DNA of 64,000 bases, from positions 1,240,001 to 1,304,000 of the forward strand of contig NZ_PRDB01000001.1 of NCBI RefSeq assembly GCF_002925905.1, read 5' to 3'. This document shows positions 39,496-49,756 of this stretch, piece after piece. How positions within the stretch are numbered: position 1 is the first letter of the stretch; each line of letters begins with the position of its first letter. Source of the stretch: Klebsiella michiganensis. Its GTDB lineage: Bacteria; Pseudomonadota; Gammaproteobacteria; Enterobacterales; Enterobacteriaceae. Under the pieces are notes generated by a model that was not told where the DNA came from, did not search any database, and saw only the letters and a program-made list of their open reading frames with translations. Position numbers and translations under genes: made by a program.

Positions 39496-40776
39496 TTACA
39501 GCTTCGCGAAGGCGTTGCGCGCGGCGGCGACGGTGTTGTCGATATCTTCTTCGCTATGGGCGATGGACATAAAGCCCGCTTCAAACGCCGACGGCGCCAG
39601 GTAGACGCCCTCTTCCAGCATCAGGTGGAAGAAGCGTTTAAACCGCTCGACATCGCATTTGACCACGTCCTGGTAGCAGGTCACGGTTGGCGCATCGGTA
39701 AAGAAAATGCCGAACATGCCGCCGACGTTATTCACCACCAGCGGAATACCGGCATCGCGCGCGGCGTCCAGCAGGCCCTGGGCCAGCTGGTTAGTGAGCT
39801 CGGTTAGCGTCTCGTGCACGCCGGGCTGCGCCACTTCGCTCAGGCAAGCGAAACCTGCCGCCATCGCGATGGGGTTGCCGGAGAGGGTGCCTGCCTGGTA
39901 AACCGGGCCGGTCGGCGCCAGGGCATCCATCACCTCACGACGACCGCCGAATGCGCCAACCGGCATACCGCCGCCGATGATTTTGCCAAGGCAGGTCAGA
40001 TCCGGCACAACGCCGTAGTAATCCTGCGCGCCGGCCAGCGCCACGCGGAAGCCGGTCATGACTTCATCAATAATCAGCAGCGCGCCGAACTCGTCGCACA
40101 GCGCGCGCAGGCCCGGCAGAAATTCCGGCTGCGGCGGGATGCAGTTCATATTACCGGCTACCGGCTCAACGATGATGCAGGCGATATCCTGCGGATACTG
40201 TTCGAACGCGGCGCGAACCGAGGACAGATCGTTATAGGTGCAGGTCAGGGTGTGTTTGGCGAAGTCCGCCGGCACGCCCGGCGAGTTCGGCTGGCCGAGC
40301 GTCAGCGCGCCTGAGCCGGCTTTTACCAGCAGGCAGTCGGCGTGGCCGTGGTAGCAGCCTTCGAACTTGATAATTTTGTCACGGCCGGTGAAGCCGCGGG
40401 CCAGGCGAATGGCGCTCATGGTGGCTTCGGTACCGGAGTTCACCATGCGGACCATATCCATGGTCGGGACCAGCTCGGTGACCAGCGCCGCCATTTTAAC
40501 TTCCATCTCCGTCGGCGCGCCAAAGCTCAGGCCGCGTTCGGCGGCTTCAATGACCGCGTTGCGGATGGCCGGATGGTTATGACCCAGCACCATTGGGCCC
40601 CAGGAGCCGACATAATCGATATACGCTTTACCATCAACGTCGTAAAGGTAAGCGCCGTCGGCGCGCTCGATAAACAGCGGCGTACCGCCGACGCCGGTGA
40701 ACGCACGTACCGGAGAGTTCACACCGCCGGGAATAAGTTCACGCGCAGCGTTATACAGATTTTCAGATTTGCTCAT
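39496..40776 (-). CDS. hemL: Glutamate-1-semialdehyde 2,1-aminomutase
   Basis: PLP-dependent cytoplasmic enzyme that turns glutamate-1-semialdehyde into 5-aminolevulinate, the second step of the C5 haem pathway. It is 426 residues, as in E. coli. The PLP-binding lysine is in the [10 protein letters not shown] segment (about residue 265), and the class III aminotransferase motif [10 protein letters not shown] is present. It converges with fhuB and diverges from clcA, the same arrangement as in E. coli. Confidence 0.97.
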   Translation of the reverse strand: MSKSENLYNAARELIPGGVNSPVRAFTGVGGTPLFIERADGAYLYDVDGKAYIDYVGSWGPMVLGHNHPAIRNAVIEAAERGLSFGAPTEMEVKMAALVTELVPTMDMVRMVNSGTEATMSAIRLARGFTGRDKIIKFEGCYHGHADCLLVKAGSGALTLGQPNSPGVPADFAKHTLTCTYNDLSSVRAAFEQYPQDIACIIVEPVAGNMNCIPPQPEFLPGLRALCDEFGALLIIDEVMTGFRVALAGAQDYYGVVPDLTCLGKIIGGGMPVGAFGGRREVMDALAPTGPVYQAGTLSGNPIAMAAGFACLSEVAQPGVHETLTELTNQLAQGLLDAARDAGIPLVVNNVGGMFGIFFTDAPTVTCYQDVVKCDVERFKRFFHLMLEEGVYLAPSAFEAGFMSIAHSEEDIDNTVAAARNAFAKL

Positions 40777-40956
40777 TGCCAGGGTCCTGGTTCGTGAAAA
40801 ATGTTTTGTCGACTATTCTAAGTTATTCCAGGAAGGTTATGAAAGTTTTGCCCAATTGAAACAATGGGGTCACGGCGCATTTTTTTGACGACGGAGCCTG
40901 TCCGGTTGGCTAGAATGACCTTCTTTCTATTTGTATTACTTATTATTGATAATGGC

Positions 40957-42375
40957 ATGAAAGCAGAAAACCCCTCTTCTTCAGCACATCAGTTCGTACG
41001 CGTTCGCCGCAGCGATGCCGTGCGTCGGTTGATTCAGCGTGATAAAACGCCGCTGGCGGTGTTATTAATGGCGGCCGTTGTCGGCACGCTGGCGGGGCTG
41101 ATCGGCGTCGCGTTTGAAAAAAGCGTCAACTGGGTGCAGAACCTGCGCTTAGGCGCGCTGGTAGAGGTGGCGGACCACTGGTTTCTGGTCTGGCCGCTGG
41201 CCTTTATCCTCTCCGCTTTGCTGGCGATGGTGGGCTATTTTCTCGTCCGTCGTTTTGCGCCGGAAGCGGGCGGCTCCGGGATCCCGGAAATTGAAGGCGC
41301 GCTGGAGGAGCTGCGTCCCGTTCGCTGGTGGCGCGTACTGCCGGTGAAGTTTATCGGCGGCATGGGGACGCTGGGTGCGGGCATGGTGCTGGGGCGCGAA
41401 GGGCCGATGGTGCAGCTTGGGGGCAATCTTGGGCGCATGGTGGTGGACGTTTTTCGCATGCGCAGTCCGGAAGCGCGCCATACGCTGCTGGCAACCGGCG
41501 CCGCGGCGGGGCTCTCCGCCGCCTTTAACGCGCCGCTGGCCGGGATTCTGTTTATTATTGAAGAGATGCGCCCGCAGTTTCGCTACAACCTGATCTCCAT
41601 TAAAGCCGTGTTTACCGGCGTCATTATGGCCACCATCGTTTTCCGTATCTTCAACGGCGATAAAGCGGTTATCGAGGTCGGTAAGCTCAGCAATGCGCCG
41701 GTCAACACCCTGTGGCTGTATTTGATCCTCGGGATGATTTTTGGCTGTGTTGGCCCGCTGTTTAATACGCTGGTGCTGCGCACCCAGGATATGTTCCAGC
41801 GGCTCCACGGCGGCAACATTAAAAAATGGGTGCTGATTGGCGGCCTGATCGGCGGAAGCTGCGGCGTGCTGGGCCTGATTCAGCCGGCGGCGTCCGGCGG
41901 CGGGTTTAACCTGATTCCCATCGCCGCGGCGGGCAATTTTTCCGTCGGCCTGCTGCTGTTTATTTTTATCGCGCGGGTGATTACCACGCTGCTTTGCTTC
42001 TCTTCCGGCGCGCCCGGCGGTATCTTTGCGCCGATGCTGGCGCTGGGGACGCTGCTGGGCACGGCGTTTGGCATGGCGGCGACGCCTCTATTTCCGGCCT
42101 ATCATCTGGATGCCGGCACCTTTGCCATCGCCGGGATGGGGGCGCTGCTCGCCGCCTCGGTTCGCGCGCCGTTGACCGGCATCGTGCTGGTGCTGGAGAT
42201 GACCGATAACTATCAGCTCATTTTGCCAATGATTATTACCTGTCTCGGCGCAACACTATTGGCACAATTCCTCGGCGGTAAGCCTTTATACTCGACTATT
42301 CTGCAGCGCACCCTGGCAAAACAAAAGGCGGAACAGGAAGCAAAGGCGCAGCCGGTCGGCGGGGAGAATACTTGA
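40957..42375 (+). CDS. clcA: H+/Cl- exchange transporter ClcA
   Basis: CLC-family antiporter (2 Cl- for 1 H+) of the inner membrane that helps in extreme acid resistance. It is 472 residues (473 in E. coli). The selectivity serine Ser107 (GSGIP), gating Glu148 (GREGP) and proton-path Glu203 (IIEEMRP) fall at the same numbers as in E. coli when the ATG at 40957 is used; the Tyr of KPLYS is also present. An upstream in-frame start at 40864 is rejected because it would shift these positions and lies in the promoter region. Confidence 0.96.
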   Translation: MKAENPSSSAHQFVRVRRSDAVRRLIQRDKTPLAVLLMAAVVGTLAGLIGVAFEKSVNWVQNLRLGALVEVADHWFLVWPLAFILSALLAMVGYFLVRRFAPEAGGSGIPEIEGALEELRPVRWWRVLPVKFIGGMGTLGAGMVLGREGPMVQLGGNLGRMVVDVFRMRSPEARHTLLATGAAAGLSAAFNAPLAGILFIIEEMRPQFRYNLISIKAVFTGVIMATIVFRIFNGDKAVIEVGKLSNAPVNTLWLYLILGMIFGCVGPLFNTLVLRTQDMFQRLHGGNIKKWVLIGGLIGGSCGVLGLIQPAASGGGFNLIPIAAAGNFSVGLLLFIFIARVITTLLCFSSGAPGGIFAPMLALGTLLGTAFGMAATPLFPAYHLDAGTFAIAGMGALLAASVRAPLTGIVLVLEMTDNYQLILPMIITCLGATLLAQFLGGKPLYSTILQRTLAKQKAEQEAKAQPVGGENT

Positions 42376-42456
42376 ACGATTTACTCGGGTATTGGATAAT
42401 GGCTCAAAAGGTCGGGTTATTCTTTAACCGGTCAGAAGTATCAATGGGAGCATAAA

Positions 42457-42801
42457 ATGAGTGATGACGTAGCGTTGCCGCTGGAGTTTACCGAAGCCGC
42501 GGCGATTAAAGTAAAAGACCTGATTGCGGATGAAGACAATCCGAACCTGAAACTGCGCGTGTACATCACCGGTGGTGGCTGCAGCGGTTTCCAGTACGGC
42601 TTTACCTTCGACGATCAGGTTAACGAAGGCGATATGACTATCGAGAAGCAGGGCGTCGGCCTGGTGGTTGACCCAATGAGCCTGCAGTATCTGGTCGGCG
42701 GCGCCGTCGATTATACCGAAGGTCTGGAAGGCTCGCGTTTTATCGTGACCAACCCGAATGCGAAAAGCACCTGCGGCTGCGGCTCCTCGTTCAGCGTCTA
42801 A
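42457..42801 (+). CDS. erpA: Iron-sulfur cluster insertion protein ErpA
   Basis: A-type carrier that delivers [4Fe-4S] clusters to apoproteins such as IspG and IspH. It is 114 residues. The three cluster-binding cysteines are Cys42 (GGGCSG), Cys106 and Cys108 (CGCGSSF). A GGGAG ribosome binding site precedes the ATG. It is a single gene between clcA and the convergent yadS. IspH/IspG depend on it, linking it in function to dxr and ispU later in the window. Confidence 0.97.
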   Translation: MSDDVALPLEFTEAAAIKVKDLIADEDNPNLKLRVYITGGGCSGFQYGFTFDDQVNEGDMTIEKQGVGLVVDPMSLQYLVGGAVDYTEGLEGSRFIVTNPNAKSTCGCGSSFSV

Positions 42802-42865
42802 AGATAGTGCGCCCGGGAGCCTCTTCTTCCCAGCCCTCTCATACAGCGAGAGGGAGCAAACGCTA

Positions 42866-42893
42866 AAAACGGTAACGTTAAGGTTACCGTTTT
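42866..42893. terminator. Bidirectional terminator between erpA and yadS
   Basis: Eleven-base arms AAAACGGTAAC (42866-42876) and GTTACCGTTTT (42883-42893) with a 6-nt loop. A-rich and T-rich flanks on both sides suit both convergent genes. A second small hairpin (CCCTCTC and GAGAGGG, 42834-42854) lies just upstream. Confidence 0.8.
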
Positions 42894-42900
42894 GCTTTTA

Positions 42901-43524
42901 TTACCGTCCATTCTCATCAAGCGCGAACGTTGGCAGCTTCAGGTGCCAGCGGATGGCCGCCAGCCTGATGACCAGCGTGACCACCATACCTATCATCGCC
43001 GCGTTTTCTAACGGAACCTGAAAGGTGTAGTACGCCGTCGCATGCACGATGCCACCAACGATGCAGGCCGTCGCGTAGATTTCCGTACGCAGAATCATCG
43101 GGATTTCACGCGCCAGCACGTCGCGGATGATTCCCCCGCCGACGCCGGTGACGACGCCCATGCAGACGGCCACCAGCGGTCCGCTATGGGCAAGAAAGGC
43201 TTTGTTGACGCCAATACCGACAAATACCGCCAGACCGACGGCGTCCAGCACCGGCAGCACCCATTTCGGTAACCGGCGCGGCTGGCGTACCAGCAGGATA
43301 GTGAACATACTGGTGACCATCGCCACCACCAGATCGGTAGGGTCTTTAACCCAAAATACCGGGCCGTTAGCAAGGGCCATATCGCGAATGGTGCCACCGC
43401 CCACCGCGGTCACCACGCCTAATACCAGCACGCCGAAAGGGTCCATGCGCAGCTTTCCAGCCAGCAGGACGCCGGAGATGGCAAACACGGCGGTGCCAAT
43501 GATATCCAGCCAATAGACAAGCAT
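42901..43524 (-). CDS. yadS: Trimeric intracellular cation-type membrane protein YadS
   Basis: Inner-membrane protein of 207 residues with two repeated UPF0126 (TRIC-like) halves. Each half carries a glycine-rich motif with Arg-Asp (GVVTAVGGGTIRD and GVVTGVGGGIIRD, about residues 37-49 and 121-133). Seven hydrophobic segments are visible. The ATG at 43524 gives MLVYWLDIIGTAVF, the E. coli start. An open frame continues 138 bp further upstream, but that part is read from a palindromic element and is not in the family. The E. coli homologue's role is unclear. Confidence 0.93.
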   Translation of the reverse strand: MLVYWLDIIGTAVFAISGVLLAGKLRMDPFGVLVLGVVTAVGGGTIRDMALANGPVFWVKDPTDLVVAMVTSMFTILLVRQPRRLPKWVLPVLDAVGLAVFVGIGVNKAFLAHSGPLVAVCMGVVTGVGGGIIRDVLAREIPMILRTEIYATACIVGGIVHATAYYTFQVPLENAAMIGMVVTLVIRLAAIRWHLKLPTFALDENGR

Positions 43525-43540
43525 CGTCAGTTCCCACTTA

Positions 43541-43681
43541 GAGTCTATCCCATTAGGCGATTTTATTTGCCAGTTTGGCCCCGGGCAGTGCTCACAGTCC
43601 TCACGCACCACATGTACGCTCCGGGTGTTCAGCGCTGCCCGTGTCCAAACTGGCTGCAACAATTGCGCCTGGTGGGATAGC
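43541..43681. repeat. Near-palindromic ~140-bp element between btuF and yadS
   Basis: The two ends are inverted copies of each other. CTATCCCATTAGGCG at the left pairs with the complement of CGCCTGGTGGGATAG at the right, and CCAGTTTGG-ccc-CGGGCAG (43570-43588) pairs with CTGCCCG-tgt-CCAAACTGG (43635-43653). The centre is near ACATGT (43610-43615). The whole gap between the genes is essentially this element, which could fold into one long hairpin in RNA. It looks like a dispersed intergenic repeat or miniature inverted-repeat element; I cannot name its family with confidence. Confidence 0.75.
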
Positions 43682-43707
43682 CTTTTAGCACCTGGGTTAG
43701 CAGGTGA

Positions 43708-44508
43708 TTATTTTATCTGCTCGAGCGCAGTACAGAGTTGTTTTGCGGCGAGAATAATACGTGGGCTCGCGCGTTCAAACCAGTCGCCATGTAGCGCAAT
43801 AAAAGAAATTTTTAGCTGATTCTGCCAATAGCGCTCAACGGCGGGAAGTTGACTGGCGTCGCCGGCGATGACAATGGCCTGCGGCTGCCTTGCCAGCACC
43901 TGTTCACGGCTCACCTGCGGCCAGGGAACCCGGCTGGCGGCAAAAATGTTTTCTCCCCCACACAGCGTCAGAACCTGATCCTGAATCGAGCCTTTGCTGG
44001 TGGTAAAGAGAGGGTTGGCGCCGAACTGTAAAAAAACGCGTTTTTTCGGCCCGCTCGCGTAGCGGGTTTTTAAGGCCTGGTACGCGTCCTGCATTTTCTG
44101 CGCCGCCTGCCGCGCCTTTTCCGGCTGCGGGCTCCACTGCGCCAGCTGACGAAGCGTTGCGATAATCTCTTCGATGGTCGATGTTTCGACCCAGATGACT
44201 TTTATCCCGAGCGAGCTTAGCTGATTCACCTGGCGTTCAGCGTTACCGCCGCGCCACGCCAGCACCAGGTCGGGCTTAAGGGCGACGATGCGTTCCAGAT
44301 TCATCCCCTGCCAGCTGGAGACCTGCTCTATCTTTGCGGCTTCCGGGGGATAATCGGAATAGCTGCTGACGCCAACCGGCGTAATACCGGCGGCAAACGC
44401 CAGTTCAGTATTGGCGGGAGATAGCGTAATCACCCGCGGCGCGGCGAAAAGCCACGCCGGGGCAAGCAGCATCAGGACGGCAAGCGCCGCGTTGAGCGAC
44501 TTAGCCAC
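43708..44508 (-). CDS. btuF: Vitamin B12 periplasmic binding protein BtuF
   Basis: Periplasmic binding protein of 266 residues that delivers cobalamin to the BtuCD importer. The signal peptide ends about residue 22 (LLAPAWLFA). A single-helix-backbone class III fold is expected, with the [17 protein letters not shown] segment at the mature N-terminus. The start overlaps the mtn stop by 8 bp, so it is co-transcribed with mtn. BtuC and BtuD genes are not in the window. No cobalamin riboswitch is seen. Confidence 0.96.
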   Translation of the reverse strand: MAKSLNAALAVLMLLAPAWLFAAPRVITLSPANTELAFAAGITPVGVSSYSDYPPEAAKIEQVSSWQGMNLERIVALKPDLVLAWRGGNAERQVNQLSSLGIKVIWVETSTIEEIIATLRQLAQWSPQPEKARQAAQKMQDAYQALKTRYASGPKKRVFLQFGANPLFTTSKGSIQDQVLTLCGGENIFAASRVPWPQVSREQVLARQPQAIVIAGDASQLPAVERYWQNQLKISFIALHGDWFERASPRIILAAKQLCTALEQIK

Positions 44509-45199
44509 GAGCCAGGTGCTGCACCAGGTTTTCCACCATCAGGGTGGATTGCTTCGCGGCAACGGCGAGAAACTCGTCGAAGCTCAGATGCGACTGCTGA
44601 TCGGCAACATCGGAGATCGCGCGAACGACAACAAACGGTACGCCATAGTTGTGGCAGACGTGCGCGATGGAGGTGGCTTCCATTTCTACCGCGACGGCCT
44701 GCGGGAAGTTGTGGCGGATTTTGGCGAGACCAATGGAACCGTTGATGAATGCATCGCCGCTGACAATGAGTCCGCGAACCGCATTAAGATTCAGCGCGCT
44801 GATGCAGGTCTCTGCGGCGGCAATCAGCTTATCATCGGCTTTGAAACCGGCAGGGCAGCCCGGCAGCTGGCCATACTCATAGCCAAACGCGGTGACGTCC
44901 GCGTCGTGATAGCGCGTTTCGTCGGAGACGACAATATCGCCAACCTTCAGGGTCGACGCGAGGCCGCCCGCAGAACCGGTGTTAATAATCACATCCGGCT
45001 TGCAGTGCTCCATCAGAAGGGTGGCGCCCATGGCGGCGGCGACTTTGCCAATGCCCGATTTCAACAAAGCGACATCAACGCCCTGCAGCTGACCGGTGTA
45101 GATTTCGCTGCCGCCGATAGTGATGGTCTGGCGGTTGTCGATTTTGTCGCGCAGAAGGGTAACTTCTTCTTCCATTGCGCCAATAATACCGATTTTCAT
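44501..45199 (-). CDS. mtn: 5'-methylthioadenosine/S-adenosylhomocysteine nucleosidase
   Basis: Cytoplasmic hydrolase of 232 residues that removes adenine from methylthioadenosine, S-adenosylhomocysteine and 5'-deoxyadenosine, feeding methionine salvage and the AI-2 pathway. Catalytic Glu12 (GAMEEEV) and the EMEATSIAH segment with Glu174 are present. It is divergent from dgt, with 83 bp between starts, and leads the mtn-btuF pair. Confidence 0.97.
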   Translation of the reverse strand: MKIGIIGAMEEEVTLLRDKIDNRQTITIGGSEIYTGQLQGVDVALLKSGIGKVAAAMGATLLMEHCKPDVIINTGSAGGLASTLKVGDIVVSDETRYHDADVTAFGYEYGQLPGCPAGFKADDKLIAAAETCISALNLNAVRGLIVSGDAFINGSIGLAKIRHNFPQAVAVEMEATSIAHVCHNYGVPFVVVRAISDVADQQSHLSFDEFLAVAAKQSTLMVENLVQHLARG

Positions 45200-45282
45200 A
45201 GATTTACTCGCGATGTGTGGGTTTTAGCGGCATAGTCTATCATGCGCTTAGAAGGAAACGTTATTGCTCGCTCGGGGAGATC

Positions 45283-46797
45283 ATGGCTAAGATCGATTTT
45301 CGCAACAAGATTAACTGGCGTCGCCGCTACCGTTCACCGCAGGGCGTTGAGACGGAGCGTGAAATCCTGCGAATTTTCGAAAGCGATCGCGGACGCATCA
45401 TCAACTCGCCGGCAATCCGCCGGCTGCAGCAAAAAACCCAGGTTTTCCCGCTGGAGCGCAATGCCGCGGTGCGTACGCGGCTGACCCACTCTCTGGAAGT
45501 TCAGCAGGTGGGCCGCTACATCGCCAAAGAGGTGCTGAGTCGTCTGAAAGAGCAGAAGCTGCTGGAAAGCTACGGGCTGGATGAGCTTACCGGGCCGTTC
45601 GAGAGCATTGTTGAAATGGCCTGCCTGATGCACGATATCGGCAATCCGCCATTTGGCCATTTTGGCGAGGCGGCAATTAATGATTGGTTCAGCCAGCGGC
45701 TCTTCCCCGGCGATGCGGCCAGCCAGCCGTTAACCGACGATCGCTGCGTGGTTGCGGCGCTGCGCCTGCAGGAAGGCGATAGCCAGCTGAATGAGCTGCG
45801 GCGTAAGGTTCGCCAGGACTTATGCTGGTTTGAAGGCAATGCGCAGGGTATTCGCTTAGTGCATACGCTGATGCGCATGAATCTCACCTGGGCGCAGGTG
45901 GGCTGTATTCTAAAATATACGCGTCCGGCATGGTGGCGCGGGGAAGCGCCGGCCAGCCACAATTATTTAATGAAAAAACCTGGTTATTATTTAGCCGAAG
46001 AGGGCTATGTTGCGAGGTTGCGTAAAGAACTGGATCTGGCTCCTTACAATCGCTTCCCATTAACGTGGATTATGGAAGCCGCGGATGATATCTCATATTG
46101 CGTCGCCGACCTTGAAGATGCGGTAGAAAAACGCATCTTCAGCGTAGAGCAGCTTTATCAGCATCTCTATGAAGCCTGGGGCGTTCACGAAAAAGGCTCC
46201 TTGTTTAATCAGGTTGTCGAAAACGCCTGGGAGAAATCGCGTGCGAATTCTCTGAGCCGGAGTACTGAAGATCAGTTTTTTATGTATTTACGGGTTAATA
46301 CGCTCAATAGGCTGGTACCGTATGCGGCGCGGCGGTTTATTGATAACCTGGCGAAGATTTTTAGCGGTGACTTTAACCATGCGCTGCTTGAGGACGATAG
46401 TGATTGCAGCCAGCTTCTTGAACTATATAAAAATGTCGCGGTAAAACATGTGTTTAGCCATCCGGATGTCGAGCAGCTGGAGCTGCAGGGCTATCGCGTG
46501 ATCAGCGGTCTGTTAGATATATACCAGCCGCTGTTAAAATTATCGCTGGATGAGTTTAGTTTGCTGGTGGAAAAAGAGCGGGTGCGAAGTTTACCGATTG
46601 CATCACGTCTTTTTCAGAAACTTTCAACTCGTCATCGGTTAGCTTACATAGAAGCCGTAAATAAGATTTCGCGCAATAATCCGGAGTTTCCAGTGATGGA
46701 ATATTATTATCGCTGTCGTCTCATTCAGGACTATATCAGCGGAATGACCGACTTGTATGCATGGGATGAATATCGACGATTGATGGCCGTAGAATAA
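45283..46797 (+). CDS. dgt: Deoxyguanosinetriphosphate triphosphohydrolase
   Basis: Hydrolyses dGTP to deoxyguanosine and tripolyphosphate in the cytoplasm and can bind single-stranded DNA. It is 504 residues (505 in E. coli). The HD-domain metal ligands are visible in the LTHSLEVQ and [13 protein letters not shown] segments. The ATG at 45283 ([12 protein letters not shown]) has a GGGGAG ribosome binding site; the in-frame start 66 bp earlier has none. It is followed closely by the degP promoter. Confidence 0.96.
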   Translation: MAKIDFRNKINWRRRYRSPQGVETEREILRIFESDRGRIINSPAIRRLQQKTQVFPLERNAAVRTRLTHSLEVQQVGRYIAKEVLSRLKEQKLLESYGLDELTGPFESIVEMACLMHDIGNPPFGHFGEAAINDWFSQRLFPGDAASQPLTDDRCVVAALRLQEGDSQLNELRRKVRQDLCWFEGNAQGIRLVHTLMRMNLTWAQVGCILKYTRPAWWRGEAPASHNYLMKKPGYYLAEEGYVARLRKELDLAPYNRFPLTWIMEAADDISYCVADLEDAVEKRIFSVEQLYQHLYEAWGVHEKGSLFNQVVENAWEKSRANSLSRSTEDQFFMYLRVNTLNRLVPYAARRFIDNLAKIFSGDFNHALLEDDSDCSQLLELYKNVAVKHVFSHPDVEQLELQGYRVISGLLDIYQPLLKLSLDEFSLLVEKERVRSLPIASRLFQKLSTRHRLAYIEAVNKISRNNPEFPVMEYYYRCRLIQDYISGMTDLYAWDEYRRLMAVE

Positions 46798-46808
46798 GGG
46801 TGAGTTTT

Positions 46809-46881
46809 GTAAAGACGGACAATAAATTTTTACTTTTACCAAAACTTCATTCCGGAACTTCGCGCTATAAAATGACTCTGA
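46809..46881 (+). promoter_or_regulatory. degP promoter: CpxR-type site and sigma-E elements
   Basis: A sigma-E promoter is clear: -35 GGAACTT (46854-46860), a 16-bp spacer and -10 TCTGA (46877-46881). Upstream, GTAAA at 46809-46813 with ATAAA nearby resembles the CpxR site reported for degP. Both systems are known to induce degP in E. coli when envelope proteins misfold. The transcript leader is about 45 nt. Confidence 0.85.
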
Positions 46882-46931
46882 TAGTCACCAACACAGCAAC
46901 TATTCGTTATCTGAAATTGAGATTGAAACCT

Positions 46932-48371
46932 ATGAAAAAAACCACGTTAGCAATGAGTGCCCTGGCTCTGAGTTTAGGTCTGGCGTTGTCCCCTCTCTCT
47001 GCGAGCGCGGCGGAAACAGCTTCTTCTGCGACTAATGCGCAGCAGATGCCAAGCCTGGCGCCGATGCTGGAAAAAGTGATGCCGTCGGTCGTGAGCATTA
47101 ACGTTGAGGGGAGCACCACCGTTAATACGCCGCGGATGCCGCGTAACTTCCAGCAGTTCTTTGGCGACAATTCGCCGTTCTGTCAGGATGGTTCTCCGTT
47201 CCAGAGCTCTCCGTTCTGTCAGGGCGGCGGGCAGGGCGGTGCGCCGGGTAGCGACGGCGGCCAGCAGCAGAAATTTATGGCCCTCGGTTCCGGGGTGATT
47301 ATTGATGCCGCTAAAGGCTATGTCGTGACTAACAACCACGTCGTGGATAACGCGACTACTATCAAAGTTCAGCTCAGCGATGGCCGCAAGTTCGACGCGA
47401 AAGTGGTCGGCAAAGACCCGCGTTCTGATATTGCGCTGATTCAAATCCAGGATCCGAAAAACCTGAGCGCGATTAAGCTGGCGGACTCTGACGCCCTGCG
47501 CGTCGGCGATTACACCGTGGCGATCGGTAACCCGTTTGGCCTGGGCGAAACCGTGACCTCGGGGATCGTTTCCGCCCTGGGCCGTAGCGGCCTGAACGTT
47601 GAAAACTATGAAAACTTTATCCAGACCGATGCGGCGATCAACCGCGGTAACTCCGGCGGCGCGCTGGTTAACCTGAACGGCGAGCTGATCGGTATCAACA
47701 CCGCGATTCTGGCGCCGGACGGCGGCAACATTGGTATCGGCTTCGCTATTCCGAGCAACATGGTGAAAAACCTGACCGATCAGATGGTCAAATTTGGCCA
47801 GGTTAAGCGCGGTGAGCTGGGCATCATGGGGACCGAGCTGAACTCCGAACTGGCGAAAGCGATGAAAGTTGACGCTCAGCGCGGCGCGTTCGTCAGCCAG
47901 GTGATGCCGAACTCGGCGGCCGCTAAGGCGGGGATTAAAGCCGGCGACGTGATTACCACGCTGAACGGTAAATCGATCAGCAGCTTTGCCGCGCTGCGTG
48001 CCCAGGTGGGGACCATGCCGATCGGCAGCAAAGTCGAGCTTGGCCTGCTGCGTGACGGCAAGCCGGTGACGGTGACCGTTGAGCTGCAGCAGAGCAATCA
48101 GAACCAGGTTGACTCAAGCACCATCTTCAACGGTATTGAAGGTGCGGAAATGAGCAACAAAGGTCAGGATAAAGGCGTCGTGGTGAGTAACGTGAAAGCG
48201 GGAACGCCGGCGGCGCAGATTGGCCTGAAGAAAGGCGATATTATCGTTGGCGCGAACCAGCAGCCGGTGAAAAATATTGCCGATCTGCGCAAAATTTTTG
48301 ATGCCAAACCGTCGGTTCTGGCACTGAATATCCAGCGCGGCGATACGTCGATTTATCTGCTGATGCAGTAA
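46932..48371 (+). CDS. degP: Periplasmic serine protease/chaperone DegP (HtrA)
   Basis: Periplasmic heat-shock protease and chaperone of 479 residues. The signal peptide ends ASA at residue 26. The catalytic triad is His136 (NNHVVD), Asp166 (RSDIAL) and Ser241 (GNSGGA), five positions later than in mature E. coli after allowing for the signal. That difference comes from a longer Gln/Gly-rich LA loop (about residues 80-115), which keeps the two cysteines Cys84 and Cys96. Two PDZ domains follow. The start at 46932 (MKKTTLAMSA) is preferred over a frame starting at 46800, which would include the promoter. Confidence 0.97.
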   Translation: MKKTTLAMSALALSLGLALSPLSASAAETASSATNAQQMPSLAPMLEKVMPSVVSINVEGSTTVNTPRMPRNFQQFFGDNSPFCQDGSPFQSSPFCQGGGQGGAPGSDGGQQQKFMALGSGVIIDAAKGYVVTNNHVVDNATTIKVQLSDGRKFDAKVVGKDPRSDIALIQIQDPKNLSAIKLADSDALRVGDYTVAIGNPFGLGETVTSGIVSALGRSGLNVENYENFIQTDAAINRGNSGGALVNLNGELIGINTAILAPDGGNIGIGFAIPSNMVKNLTDQMVKFGQVKRGELGIMGTELNSELAKAMKVDAQRGAFVSQVMPNSAAAKAGIKAGDVITTLNGKSISSFAALRAQVGTMPIGSKVELGLLRDGKPVTVTVELQQSNQNQVDSSTIFNGIEGAEMSNKGQDKGVVVSNVKAGTPAAQIGLKKGDIIVGANQQPVKNIADLRKIFDAKPSVLALNIQRGDTSIYLLMQ

Positions 48372-48387
48372 TCCCTGACGGTTCGCA

Positions 48388-48425
48388 AAGCCCCTTTTCT
48401 CCTTGCGGAGGAAAGGGGCTTTTTT
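48388..48425 (+). terminator. Intrinsic terminator after degP
   Basis: A 15-bp stem with AAGCCCC and GGGGCTT bases and a TTGC loop is followed by TTTTTT. It lies 17 bp after the degP stop. Confidence 0.9.
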
Positions 48426-48562
48426 ATTTCTGCCGCCCCTTCCATTTTTCGTTCTGTGATATCTTCCACAACTCCATATTTCTTAGCCCGGCTTTGTGCA
48501 AATGCACAATGCGGCGTGTTGCCAACTCTTTTATGCTGTTAGCCTGCTCACGGGAGGGTTAC

Positions 48563-49720
48563 ATGGCTGGCTGGCATCTTGATACCAAAATGGCTCAGGA
48601 TATCGTGGCGCGTACGATGCGCATCATTGATACCAATATTAACGTAATGGATGCCCGCGGGCGCATTATCGGTAGCGGAGACCGCGAGCGAATTGGTGAA
48701 TTGCACGAAGGCGCGCTATTAGTGCTTTCCCAGGGCCGCGTTGTCGATATTGATGATGCCGTTGCCCGACATCTGCACGGCGTGCGCCAGGGGATCAACC
48801 TGCCGCTGCGTCTGGAAGGGGAGATCGTCGGCGTTATCGGCCTGACCGGCGAACCGGAGTCGCTGCGTAAATACGGTGAACTGGTGTGTATGACCGCCGA
48901 GATGATGCTGGAACAATCGCGGCTGATGCATCTCCTGGCCCAGGATAGCCGTCTGCGCGAAGAGCTGGTGATGAACCTGATTCAGGCGGAAGAGAACACC
49001 CCGGCGCTGACCGAGTGGGCCCAGCGTCTGGGGATCGATCTCAACCAACCGCGCGTGGTGGCTATGATTGAAGTGGATAGCGGCCAGCTGGGCGTAGACA
49101 GCGCGATGGCGGAGCTGCAGCAGCTCCAGACCGCGTTGACCACGCCGGACCGTAATAATCTGGTGGCCATTGTCTCGCTGACCGAAATGGTGGTACTGAA
49201 GCCCGCGCTGAACGCCTTTGGCCGCTGGGATGCGGAAGATCACTGCAAACGGGTCGAGCAGCTCATTAGCAGGATGAAAGAGAACGGTCAGCTGCGTTTT
49301 CGCGTGGCGCTGGGAAACTTTTTTACCGGACCGGGCAGTATTGCTCGCTCGTATCGCACCGCCAGAACCACCATGATGGTCGGTAAACAGCGGATGCCGG
49401 AGAGCCGTAGCTATTTTTACCAGGATTTGATGCTGCCGGTACTGCTGGATAGCCTGCGCGGCGGCTGGCAGGCTAATGAGCTGGCGCGCCCGCTGGTTCG
49501 CCTGAAGGCGATGGATAACAACGGCCTGCTGCGTCGCACCTTACAGGCCTGGTTTCGTCATAACGTGCAGCCGCTGGCGACGTCGAAAGCACTGTTTATC
49601 CACCGTAATACGCTGGAATACCGTTTGAACCGTATCTCTGAGCTGACGGGGCTGGATTTGGGTAATTTTGACGATCGTCTGCTGCTGTATATTGCGCTAC
49701 AGCTCGATGAGCAGCGCTAA
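48563..49720 (+). CDS. cdaR: Carbohydrate diacid regulator CdaR
   Basis: Transcriptional activator of genes for galactarate, glucarate and glycerate use, 385 residues as in E. coli. An N-terminal sugar-diacid recognition domain (about residues 1-135) precedes a GGDEF-like middle region and a C-terminal PucR-type helix-turn-helix (KALFIHRNTLEYRL, about residues 342-355). The ATG at 48563 (MAGWHLDTKMAQ) follows a GGGAGG ribosome binding site. Its target operons are not in the window. Confidence 0.96.
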   Translation: MAGWHLDTKMAQDIVARTMRIIDTNINVMDARGRIIGSGDRERIGELHEGALLVLSQGRVVDIDDAVARHLHGVRQGINLPLRLEGEIVGVIGLTGEPESLRKYGELVCMTAEMMLEQSRLMHLLAQDSRLREELVMNLIQAEENTPALTEWAQRLGIDLNQPRVVAMIEVDSGQLGVDSAMAELQQLQTALTTPDRNNLVAIVSLTEMVVLKPALNAFGRWDAEDHCKRVEQLISRMKENGQLRFRVALGNFFTGPGSIARSYRTARTTMMVGKQRMPESRSYFYQDLMLPVLLDSLRGGWQANELARPLVRLKAMDNNGLLRRTLQAWFRHNVQPLATSKALFIHRNTLEYRLNRISELTGLDLGNFDDRLLLYIALQLDEQR

Positions 49721-49744
49721 AAACACTCCCGCCTGCGGCGGGAG
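49716..49744 (-). terminator. Terminator of the M60 protease gene, overlapping the cdaR end
   Basis: Eight-base arms CTCCCGCC and GGCGGGAG with a TGC loop are followed on the minus strand by GTGTTTTT. The T tract runs in the minus direction, so the hairpin best serves the M60 gene, whose stop is 13 bp away; it may also end cdaR mRNA. Confidence 0.8.
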
Positions 49745-49756
49745 CGGGGACGGCAA

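Noticed and set aside
43525-43662. N-terminal extension of YadS by 46 residues
   Set aside because: The extra residues are read from the palindromic element, are absent from the family, and the start at 43524 matches E. coli exactly.
43525-43707. Cobalamin riboswitch near btuF
   Set aside because: btuF starts inside the mtn end, so this gap is downstream of it, and no B12-box-like motif was seen.
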